In this document: piece after piece, positions 1 to 5,073 of the stretch
Layout: the number at the start of each line of letters is the position of its first letter
Position numbering within the stretch: position 1 is the stretch's first letter
DNA from: Bdellovibrio sp.
Lineage (GTDB): Bacteria > Bdellovibrionota > Bdellovibrionia > Bdellovibrionales > Bdellovibrionaceae
Length of the DNA stretch: 5,073 bases
Assembly: GCA_017745015.1 (NCBI GenBank)
Contig: JAGIAF010000061.1
Span: 8,434-13,506 of the forward strand
Direction: 5' to 3'
Notes under the pieces: model-generated
Told to the model about the DNA's origin: nothing
Database searches by the model: none
What the model saw: only the letters and a program-made list of their open reading frames with translations
Position numbers and translations under genes: made by a program

Positions 1-225
1 CGTAGTACCGTTCTCGCGAGCAGCTGCATTGATACGTTGGTTCCACAAAGTGCGGAAGTTGCGTTTTTTAACTTTACGATCGCGGTAAGCGAAAGCCATA
101 CCACGGTCATTTTTTTCTACCGCGTGGATGTATGCGCGAGAACCAGCGCTGTAGTAACCTTTTGCTCTTTTAAGAACTTTTTTGTGACGAGCACGATTTG
201 TTTTACCAGATTTTACACGAGCCAT
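1..225 (-). CDS. rplT: 50S ribosomal protein L20, N-terminal 75 residues (3' end outside window)
   Basis: L20 binds 23S rRNA early in assembly of the large ribosomal subunit; in several bacteria it also represses its own operon. The visible protein starts MARVKSGKTNRARHKKVLK and continues through the family signatures KGYYSAGSR (about residues 22-30), AYRDRKVKKRNFR (46-58) and LWNQRINAAAR (60-70), collinear with E. coli L20 as I remember it. The coding frame fills positions 225 down to 1 exactly, so about 40 C-terminal residues of the usual ~118 lie beyond the left edge. The ATG at 225-223 is preceded by a good Shine-Dalgarno, AGAGGT (231-236), 5 nt upstream. The gene follows rpmI after a 41-nt gap on the same strand, the standard rpmI-rplT order, so the two are surely co-transcribed. 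Identification is firm; only the missing 3' end limits it. Confidence 0.97.
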   Translation of the reverse strand, partial: MARVKSGKTNRARHKKVLKRAKGYYSAGSRAYIHAVEKNDRGMAFAYRDRKVKKRNFRTLWNQRINAAARENGTT

Positions 226-266
226 TTTGAACCTCTATCAAAGATAATTTTAAACTTAAAAACCGA

Positions 267-458
267 TTAGAATACTAGGCAGCGACGTGCTTGAAGCATG
301 TTCGCGTCTTCTACGTAAGATGTTTTACCAAGTTGTCTTTTAGTTTTTGAGCTCATGTGTGAGTTCAAGTGACGCATGCGAGTGCTTTTTTTCTTAACTT
401 TGCCTGAAGCTGTAAGCTTCATGCGTTTTTTAGCGCCTGAGTGAGTGCGCATTTTCAT
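267..458 (-). CDS. rpmI: 50S ribosomal protein L35
   Basis: L35 is a small basic protein of the large ribosomal subunit. This 63-residue protein has the family length and begins MKMRTHSGAKKRMKLTASGK, matching the K-M-K-T-H-S-G-A-x-K-R signature. Lys/Arg-rich stretches follow (KKKSTRMRH, then SSKTKRQLGK), and near the C terminus a V-x-x-A-x-x-x-x-x-R-x-L-like end. The ATG at 458-456 is preceded by the Shine-Dalgarno AAGGGA (465-470) with 6 nt spacing. The internal Met3 would also leave an intact domain but is further from that site. rplT follows after 41 nt. The gene normally sits between infC and rplT; here infC is not adjacent, and the preceding gene on the strand is an unrelated lipoprotein gene ending at 649, with a leader of about 190 nt between them. 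Confidence 0.97.
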   Translation of the reverse strand: MKMRTHSGAKKRMKLTASGKVKKKSTRMRHLNSHMSSKTKRQLGKTSYVEDANMLQARRCLVF

Positions 459-486
459 AGGTATTCCCTTGTCTCCGATAAGGCGT

Positions 487-504
487 TCCTCCCGATGGGG
501 AAGA
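487..504 (-). promoter_or_regulatory. leader hairpin upstream of rpmI
   Basis: Read on the minus strand, UCUUCCC (504-498) can pair with GGGAGGA (493-487) around the tetraloop CAUC, giving seven base pairs with one G-U. It lies 28 nt before the rpmI start. The same UUCCC could instead pair with GGGAA (468-464), which overlaps the rpmI Shine-Dalgarno, so two alternative foldings can be drawn. Leaders of rpmI-rplT are known in other bacteria to mediate L20 feedback, but I see no clear copy of a described L20-leader structure. The regulatory role is inference. Confidence 0.3.
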
Positions 505-545
505 CTCTTAGTTGTGCCCTAGTCAGTCATAAATACGGACTCATG

Positions 546-574
546 GTTTTAGGTCGATTATTGACGAAATGCAA
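546..574 (-). promoter_or_regulatory. possible sigma70-type promoter for rpmI-rplT
   Basis: On the minus strand TTGCAT (574-569) and TAAAAC (551-546) are separated by 17 nt. This would start transcription near 539 and give a leader of about 80 nt before rpmI. The match is only three of six bases at -35 and four of six at -10, so this is a weak pattern call. Its support is positional: the ribosomal genes need a promoter here, because the upstream gene is functionally unrelated and a terminator-like hairpin (589-619) lies just before it. Confidence 0.22.
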
Positions 575-588
575 GCTTTTTGAGGCTC

Positions 589-619
589 GCAACCCAACGA
601 AAAAAGGACGCCGGGTTGC
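589..619 (-). terminator. terminator-like inverted repeat after the DUF3443 gene
   Basis: GCAACCC and GGGTTGC (619-613 and 595-589 on the minus strand) form a perfect 7-bp stem 30 nt past the stop codon of the lipoprotein gene. The loop is 17 nt and contains a run of six T. No U-tract follows the stem directly, so it is not a textbook intrinsic terminator; it could instead be an RNA 3'-end stabiliser or part of a longer leader. Confidence 0.3.
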
Positions 620-648
620 TATTAGATAATATTAGTGATTTTAGATAC

Positions 649-1908
649 TTAGTAAGCCCAGAAGGGACCCGTTACTTGCCCACCGTTGACCGTGGCATCG
701 GCATCTTTGATCCCTACGAAGACGGTCTTGCCTAAAAAGAATGGCAGGCCCAGATCGAATTTATCCGCATCCCCGACCTCGCCGCCGATATTCTTATAGA
801 CCATCCCGCCGGACATAATAAGATCGTTCGTATTCCCGATTGAGAATTTGAAGTCCTCGGTGACACTTCCGGATTTTGCTGTGGCCGTAAATTCGATGAT
901 ATTCAACGGGCAGAACCATGAGGTGCTTCCGCAGAATGGCAAAGCCGAGGCCTGAGAGCTGGGAGGGTCGAAGTAATAGAAATTCGACCCGCTATCTATG
1001 AAGGCTTCGCTATAGGTTTGCCCGCCAAAGATGGTCGTGAAGTATCTGTTGTTCACTGGGAATACCGTGACGTCGTTAGCCGCATTGTTGGAGTCCCCGC
1101 TGGTTCCAATTCCTAGGACCATGTACCCATAAACGGCTTGCGCCCCCGTCGCTGGAATGTCTGGCAATTTGATGGCGATACCATTGTTGTAACCCGCTGG
1201 CATTCTTGCCACTGGATTCACGAGTTGATCATTCAGATCCACGGGGGTCTCGTCGCAATTTGAACCGGAGCAAGCATAATAAGACTTCGGCATTGCAATC
1301 GTCGTACATGGATTCACTCCGCCGATTTCACAGTCTTGAGCATAAGAGCCCACGCCAATGATTCCATTGAAGCCCGCATCTTTGGGAGCCGAGTCGGGCT
1401 TGGCCGTACACTTGGAAACTTGAGTGCTAAAGAATGTTGTGTCCAGCACGACCATCGGCACCGAAGAGGCCGTTTTAGTTCCTAATGTGATATCCGCACG
1501 CCACATCCCACCCCAGTGACCTGAGTCATCGAGATAGTTCGTACAGTTAGCAAGTTGATACGTATTCGTGGGCTTCAATGGCACAAGTCCATTAAGAACT
1601 GACGTATCAATCACAGACTTAAAAATCTTTAAGCCATAACTGCCAGTGTCCACCAGAATATTGGGAATCGTTTGACAGTTTGTGGTGCTACCAGGTTCAC
1701 AGATTTTAACGCTGATACAAGGCTCGTTGTGATAGCCGTTCACTCCGCAAGCACCTACCGAAAGTGGAATGACGTTATCACCTGACATTGTTGGATAATA
1801 AACTGACGGCCCAGGGTTGCTATCGCCGCTCGAAGCACTGCAACCCAGCTGATAACTGAGCAATGCAAGACCGCATATTGCAAAAAGAAAACGGCGCAGG
1901 TTAATCAT
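649..1908 (-). CDS. DUF3443-type lipoprotein with pepsin-like aspartic protease motifs
   Basis: This 419-residue protein resembles the uncharacterised DUF3443 family in length, order of motifs and the family's NPV motif (N231-P232-V233). Residues 1-22 are a signal peptide (basic MINLRRF, then a hydrophobic core) ending in QLGC, so Cys23 is the likely lipidated residue; Gln at -3 of the lipobox is atypical. Two aspartic-protease-like motifs stand 218 residues apart: VDTGS (86-90) and IDSGS (304-308), each in a hydrophobic-Asp-[TS]-Gly-Ser context. GFNGIIGVG (179-187) and LGLPFFLGKTVFVG (386-399) resemble the conserved strand and loop segments that follow each catalytic Asp in pepsin-like folds. 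Twelve cysteines lie after Cys23, consistent with disulfides in the periplasm or on the surface. The ATG overlaps the end of the upstream DUF2844 gene by 8 nt (ATGATTAA), implying translational coupling. Family assignment is by recall; protease activity is inference. Confidence 0.85.
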   Translation of the reverse strand: MINLRRFLFAICGLALLSYQLGCSASSGDSNPGPSVYYPTMSGDNVIPLSVGACGVNGYHNEPCISVKICEPGSTTNCQTIPNILVDTGSYGLKIFKSVIDTSVLNGLVPLKPTNTYQLANCTNYLDDSGHWGGMWRADITLGTKTASSVPMVVLDTTFFSTQVSKCTAKPDSAPKDAGFNGIIGVGSYAQDCEIGGVNPCTTIAMPKSYYACSGSNCDETPVDLNDQLVNPVARMPAGYNNGIAIKLPDIPATGAQAVYGYMVLGIGTSGDSNNAANDVTVFPVNNRYFTTIFGGQTYSEAFIDSGSNFYYFDPPSSQASALPFCGSTSWFCPLNIIEFTATAKSGSVTEDFKFSIGNTNDLIMSGGMVYKNIGGEVGDADKFDLGLPFFLGKTVFVGIKDADATVNGGQVTGPFWAY

Positions 1909-2377
1909 TGCTATTGATGTCCTCTAGATTAAAACCACTTGGAAGACTCTTGGTGATATAAGCTCGTCCCTTTTGATCCCACTGACGACCGCCACCTTCG
2001 ACAACGATCTTGCCGGTGTCGACTTTAAGATAGCGACTGCCACGCATCTTGGGACGCTTTTCTAAAGTCGCCCGATACTCCGTTGTGTAATTACCAAAAA
2101 GAAGTTGCAAATCCGGAACGACGGGGCCTTTCCAAGAAATCGCAAAGATCAAGCCGCTAGCATCGGAATATTGACGAATTTTGATTCCGGCAGCATCCGT
2201 TGTTTCTGAAACTGTGTAATTCACACCGCTTGTTGTTTTCGCCATGGACGTGGTGGCTTTTGATGAGGAAACTTTAGAGAAACCTGAAGACGTAATGACG
2301 TTGTCACCCAAGGCGCCGTAGGCGGAAGTTGCAGCGAATACACTGAACGAACAAAGCACAAGAAGGCCGCGGGCCAT
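1901..2377 (-). CDS. DUF2844-type exported protein
   Basis: This is a 158-residue exported protein of unknown function. Residues 1-21 form a Sec signal peptide (MARGLLVLCSFSVFAATSAYG) with probable cleavage after A-Y-G, before ALGDN. The mature part contains the segment I associate with DUF2844: YTVSETTDAAGIKIRQY (54-70), then GLIFAISWKGPVVPDLQLLFG (75-95), and near the C terminus GRAY (137-140) and LPSGFNLEDI (145-154). There is no lipobox, no transmembrane segment after the signal and no recognisable catalytic motif. It precedes the DUF3443 lipoprotein gene and overlaps it by 8 nt, a pairing I recall from other proteobacteria, so the two products probably act together in the envelope. A GTG at 2383-2381 would add two residues but lies on the Shine-Dalgarno itself, so the ATG at 2377-2375 is preferred. 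Confidence 0.85.
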   Translation of the reverse strand: MARGLLVLCSFSVFAATSAYGALGDNVITSSGFSKVSSSKATTSMAKTTSGVNYTVSETTDAAGIKIRQYSDASGLIFAISWKGPVVPDLQLLFGNYTTEYRATLEKRPKMRGSRYLKVDTGKIVVEGGGRQWDQKGRAYITKSLPSGFNLEDINSND

Positions 2378-2382
2378 ACTCA

Positions 2383-2387
2383 CCTCT
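2383..2387 (-). promoter_or_regulatory. Shine-Dalgarno that fixes the DUF2844 gene start
   Basis: AGAGG on the minus strand lies 5 nt before the ATG at 2377-2375. The in-frame GTG at 2383-2381 shares its first base with this motif, so ribosomes positioned here should use the ATG. Confidence 0.7.
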
Positions 2388-2566
2388 TACCTGATTATTT
2401 TCGGTTTTTTTAGCGCAATCGGATAGGGCTTAAATGTGAATTCGAACCTTGGTCTCAGGCAAATAATGTGCTCTCTCGAAAAGAGATATTTAGATTGCGG
2501 AACTACCGAGTTTGGAACTCTGCATTTCCCAAGGACAGCGAAGTTAGGTCTTGATAACATCCCATT
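2388..2566. other. divergent intergenic region between the DUF2844 gene and the esterase gene
   Basis: Promoters for both flanking genes should lie in this stretch. I see no convincing -35/-10 pair on either strand. A small inverted repeat, TCTCT-cgaaa-AGAGA (2472-2486), lies near the middle, where an operator for either gene could sit, but nothing identifies a regulator. The minus-strand frame open through this region is antisense to the esterase start, has no family signature, and is not called. Confidence 0.35.
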
Positions 2567-3595
2567 ATGAAACACATTGAAGTCCAGCAAAACTACCGCG
2601 CTTACGACGTAACGAATTTCAAAATCGAAACTCTCAAGCTCCAAAGCGAAAGCCTTAAGAACAATCCCCTGAGAGATCCATACACTCGCTACAATCCTCT
2701 TTTGATTCCGAACACTGCGGGCCCGTGGCCCGTGGTTTTTGTATTGGGGGGATTCAGCGGCAACGCGCCTTTTTACTTCAATGCGAAATTCAACGAGCAA
2801 AATACGATTCAAGGAATTGACCAAGCCTTCACTCGCGGTGAAGCGCCGGAAGCTCTGTATGTTTTTGTGGATGCGCTTTCGACTTGGGGTGGCTCGCAGT
2901 TTATAAATTCGACAGCGGTTGGAAACTACGAAGACTATATCGTTCGAGAATTAGTTCCGGCCATTAAGGCTCACTATTTGGTGGAGGCCAACCCTCAGCA
3001 CTGGTGCGTGATGGGGGGCTCTAGCGGTGGTTATGGAGCTCTTCACTTGGCTTCGAAGTATCCAGATGTATTTGGTTATGCGGCAGCCATTGCTCCCGAC
3101 TCTTTCTTTGAGGCAAGCATCACTCATGATCTTTACCAGGCATTGCCTGTGTGGGAAAAATATGGCCAATCAGGACTGCGTCTGATTGAAGAACTTCGCA
3201 ATGGCAAATTGACGAAGTTTAAAAACTGGCATTCTCTTTTGAACGCCTTTGGTATGTCCGCCTGCTATTCACCCAAAGGCGAACATGGAGACTTCCACTA
3301 CCCGTTGGATCCAAAAACAGGAGAGAAAATTCCGGAAGTTTGGAATGAATGGCTTAAAAAAGATCCTTTGCATTTCCTGAAAGAACGCACGGAGAATTTG
3401 AAAAAACTCAGCGGTCTTTATTTGGATGTGGGCATCAAAGACAACTTCAATCTTCAATACGGCTGTCGCCAAATAACGGCCCTGCTGAATACAGCGAAGA
3501 TTCCCCATGACTATGTTGAATTCGATGGTAACCACTTTGATATTGGCGAACGTCGTCCTGAGGTTTGGAAGTGGTTGAGCTCGATGTGGCGCTAG
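2567..3595 (+). CDS. alpha/beta-hydrolase, putative esterase (esterase D-like family)
   Basis: This is a serine hydrolase that should cleave ester bonds of an unidentified substrate. The 342-residue protein has the putative-esterase layout: the strand and oxyanion-side segment PVVFVLGGFSG (55-65), the nucleophile elbow MGGSSGGYGAL (149-159) with Ser153 in G-x-S-x-G, a likely acid Asp292 in LDVGIKDNF (286-294), and His323 in DGNHFDIG (320-327). All three triad candidates occur in the right order and roughly the right spacing. There is no signal peptide, so it is probably cytoplasmic. TGA and TAA stops lie in frame within 15 nt upstream, so the ATG at 2567 is the earliest possible start; no strong Shine-Dalgarno precedes it. 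It is divergent from the DUF2844 gene and convergent with the symporter gene, which overlaps its 3' end. S-formylglutathione hydrolase, feruloyl-esterase-like or other PF00756-type roles cannot be separated from sequence alone. Confidence 0.88.
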   Translation: MKHIEVQQNYRAYDVTNFKIETLKLQSESLKNNPLRDPYTRYNPLLIPNTAGPWPVVFVLGGFSGNAPFYFNAKFNEQNTIQGIDQAFTRGEAPEALYVFVDALSTWGGSQFINSTAVGNYEDYIVRELVPAIKAHYLVEANPQHWCVMGGSSGGYGALHLASKYPDVFGYAAAIAPDSFFEASITHDLYQALPVWEKYGQSGLRLIEELRNGKLTKFKNWHSLLNAFGMSACYSPKGEHGDFHYPLDPKTGEKIPEVWNEWLKKDPLHFLKERTENLKKLSGLYLDVGIKDNFNLQYGCRQITALLNTAKIPHDYVEFDGNHFDIGERRPEVWKWLSSMWR

Positions 3596-4880
3596 CTTTT
3601 TGAGAGCGTCGCACCGACCACTCCGCAGTCAGACACATGACAAGGTCACTCATCACGTTCATCACCGTGGCCCCCATGTCGACCAAGCGATCGATACCTA
3701 AAATGAGCGGAATCCCCGCTGCAGGGATTCCCACACTTCGCAAGGTTGAATTCAGAACGCCCACTCCCGCTCCGGGAACTCCCGGCGTTCCTACGGAAGC
3801 TCCCACCGTCATCAAAATGATCGTGACAATAGTTGGCAGGTCGACATTGTTACCAAAGGCTTGTGCTAAAAACAGCGTTGCTGACGACATCCACAGTGCC
3901 GAGCCCGCCATATTCACAGAGGTTCCCAATGGAATAAGGAACTCTGCAATTTCAGGTGAGATCTTGTGTTCTTCTTTTGCGGTTTGAATTGTTGTAGGCA
4001 TTGTTGCGGCAGAGCTTGAAAGTGAAAAGGCCAAGAGCAGTGGTTCTTTGCTCTTTTGCAGGAACCGAAGGGGATTGTTACCGATGACCGTCAACCACAC
4101 CATATACACACAAGCTAAAAGCACAAATCCCAACAGCACAGAGAATAAGTATCCTGCCATTCCTAACAAAACACTCGCTCCGGAATTAACAATGGCTCGA
4201 ACCATCAGACCAAAGATCGCATAAGGAGCAAGCTTCACCGTCCAAGTTACAATCTGCATGCACAGCGATTTTGTTTCCCTGAGAAACTCTAACATAATTT
4301 CAGTTTTACTATTTGCCATCTTTGAAATTACTAAACCGAAAAGCAAAGCGATAATCAGGACCTCTTGCAAGTCGCCGTTGAGCAAGGAACTTAATGGATT
4401 CACTGGAATCAACTTTACGATGGACTGCGGAGTTAAAGAAAATCCCGCTTGGCGACTGATCTCCATCTGCCCCAAAGGTCGCGCGGCTTCTTGGATGGCG
4501 ACACCGGGCTCAAAAAATCTGACAACTGAAATCCCGATAAACGCGGCAATTGTGGTTGAGCATGCAATATAGATCACCGCTGTGGCCGTGATCTTTTTCA
4601 CGTTGGCGTTTTTAGAAAGATCCGCCAGGGCCAGAATAATAGACGACAAGATCAGTGGAATGATCACCATCTGAATGACTGTGAGATAGACCGTTCCTGG
4701 CAACGCCAACCAATCCGCCAGAGTGAGTTGCCACTCTCCTGGAAAGCGATCACCGGATTTAAGTAAAAGAAAGCCTGCGCCCACACCGAGTGCCAAGGCA
4801 ATAAGAAGCTTCAACCACAAATGCGTGCGGATTAAATCACGAAGTGCATTGATAGACTTGGGGGAATCGTTTTGACTCAT
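3447..4880 (-). CDS. dicarboxylate/amino acid:cation symporter (DAACS family), with an unusual C-terminal tail
   Basis: This is a secondary transporter of the GltP/DctA/GltPh fold that imports a carboxylate or amino acid with Na+ or H+. Hydrophobic helices begin at residue 21. The family landmarks are present in order: the serine-rich hairpin SLSSSAATMPTT (286-297), the TM7 unwound segment as NMAGS (323-327), hairpin-2 GTPGVPGAG (364-372), and TM8 GIDRLVDMGATVMNVMSD (395-412). Relative to the remembered GltPh sequence, NMDGT has lost its Asp (Ala325) and the substrate-binding Arg397 position is Ala404, while Asp401, Asn408 and Asp412 are kept. Acidic substrates are therefore doubtful. The family-like part ends near residue 429. 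The last 48 residues (430-477) are read antisense through the esterase 3' end and may reflect a lost stop. The ATG follows an in-frame TGA, and its only purine-rich site (GAGGG, 4885-4881) directly abuts it. Confidence 0.9.
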   Translation of the reverse strand: MSQNDSPKSINALRDLIRTHLWLKLLIALALGVGAGFLLLKSGDRFPGEWQLTLADWLALPGTVYLTVIQMVIIPLILSSIILALADLSKNANVKKITATAVIYIACSTTIAAFIGISVVRFFEPGVAIQEAARPLGQMEISRQAGFSLTPQSIVKLIPVNPLSSLLNGDLQEVLIIALLFGLVISKMANSKTEIMLEFLRETKSLCMQIVTWTVKLAPYAIFGLMVRAIVNSGASVLLGMAGYLFSVLLGFVLLACVYMVWLTVIGNNPLRFLQKSKEPLLLAFSLSSSAATMPTTIQTAKEEHKISPEIAEFLIPLGTSVNMAGSALWMSSATLFLAQAFGNNVDLPTIVTIILMTVGASVGTPGVPGAGVGVLNSTLRSVGIPAAGIPLILGIDRLVDMGATVMNVMSDLVMCLTAEWSVRRSQKASATSSSTTSKPQDDVRQYQSGYHRIQHSHGESSLYSAGPLFGDSRIED

Positions 4881-4937
4881 CCCTCAGTTTTAAGCTGATT
4901 TTGGTTTTTAATTGAGAGGAGTTCAGTGCCGCTGCCG

Positions 4938-4957
4938 AAAAACAGAAGCACTTCCGT
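4938..4957 (-). terminator. weak intrinsic terminator after the SMR gene
   Basis: On the minus strand ACGGAA (4957-4952) pairs with UUCUGU (4947-4942) around a GUGC loop, six pairs including one G-U, followed by UUUU (4941-4938). It starts inside the stop codon of the upstream transporter gene. The stem is short, so termination would be partial at best. If it works, the symporter gene needs its own promoter in the 57 nt before its start, where I see no clear one. Confidence 0.4.
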
Positions 4958-5073
4958 TACCCTTCAACGAATTTCAAACCAAGAATTCCGCCGATGATCA
5001 TTCCCAAGAATACCATCTTCATCAACGACATCGGTTCTTTAAAAACCAAGAAGCCGATAATAACGGCTCCCAC
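4957..5073 (-). CDS. SMR-family small multidrug transporter, C-terminal 38 residues (5' end outside window)
   Basis: Small multidrug resistance proteins (EmrE/SugE/Qac type) are four-helix dimeric exporters of cationic compounds or guanidinium in the inner membrane. The visible residues run VGAVIIGFLVFKEPMSLMK then MVFLGMIIGGILGLKFVEG and stop at TAA (4959-4957). This matches the end of TM3 (V-G-x-x-I-x-G), the short Lys-Glu-Pro loop and the glycine-rich TM4 ending in G-L-K of SugE/Qac-like members. About 70 residues, including the conserved TM1 glutamate needed for function, lie beyond the right edge, so subtype cannot be decided. The start of an EamA-type transporter repeat is a less likely alternative. 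It is on the same strand as the symporter gene, 76 nt upstream of it. Confidence 0.78.
   Translation of the reverse strand: MGAVIIGFLVFKEPMSLMKMVFLGMIIGGILGLKFVEG

Noticed and set aside
37..270. 77-codon open frame on the plus strand
   Set aside because: It is antisense to rplT, whose product is unmistakable.
441..629. 62-codon open frame on the plus strand in the rpmI leader
   Set aside because: It begins inside rpmI antisense, has no plausible ribosome-binding site and no recognisable product; the region is better explained as a leader and intergenic spacer.
2438..2452. GGTTCGAATTC on the minus strand, like a tRNA T-loop
   Set aside because: The flanking bases do not form a T-stem, and no acceptor, anticodon or D arm surrounds it. 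It is not a tRNA or a convincing attachment-site remnant.
2387..2824. 145-codon open frame on the minus strand across the intergenic region and esterase start
   Set aside because: It is mostly antisense to a well-supported esterase gene, shows no family motif or signal, and its end overlaps the ribosome-binding region of the DUF2844 gene.
3637..3987. 116-codon open frame on the plus strand
   Set aside because: It is the antisense shadow of the symporter's most conserved region (hairpin 2 and TM8); its Pro/Thr-rich repeats mirror the Gly/Val-rich membrane sequence.
4258..4572. 104-codon open frame on the plus strand
   Set aside because: It lies antisense within the symporter's membrane helices, with no independent start signal or family resemblance.

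Overview
The window reads as an ordinary Gram-negative bacterial chromosome segment. There are no RNA genes, mobile elements or CRISPR arrays. The sequence alone cannot fix the species. A lipoprotein signal and Sec signal peptides point to a Gram-negative envelope. Base composition is moderate, and the L35/L20 proteins and compact layout would suit a Bdellovibrionota or other proteobacterial-grade genome, but this placement is a low-certainty inference.

Layout, left to right. Positions 1-458 (minus strand) hold rpmI (ribosomal protein L35) followed by the first 75 codons of rplT (L20), which runs off the left edge. The usual partner infC is not immediately upstream. Instead a leader of about 190 nt separates rpmI from an unrelated gene. 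Positions 649-2377 (minus) are a translationally overlapping two-gene unit: an exported DUF2844-type protein, then a DUF3443-type lipoprotein with two D-T/S-G motifs spaced as in a pepsin-like aspartic protease. A 189-nt intergenic region separates this unit from a divergent plus-strand alpha/beta-hydrolase esterase gene (2567-3595). That gene is convergent with, and overlaps, a minus-strand DAACS-type (GltP/DctA-like) cation symporter gene (3447-4880). At the right edge (4957-5073, minus) is the C-terminal part of an SMR-type small multidrug transporter.

The genes do not form one pathway. The one clear functional module is the DUF2844-DUF3443 pair, probably an envelope protein with its lipoprotein partner, of unknown function. 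The points most worth a second look are the aspartic-protease-like architecture of the DUF3443 protein, the altered substrate- and sodium-site residues of the symporter, and the symporter's extra 48-residue tail read antisense through the esterase gene.
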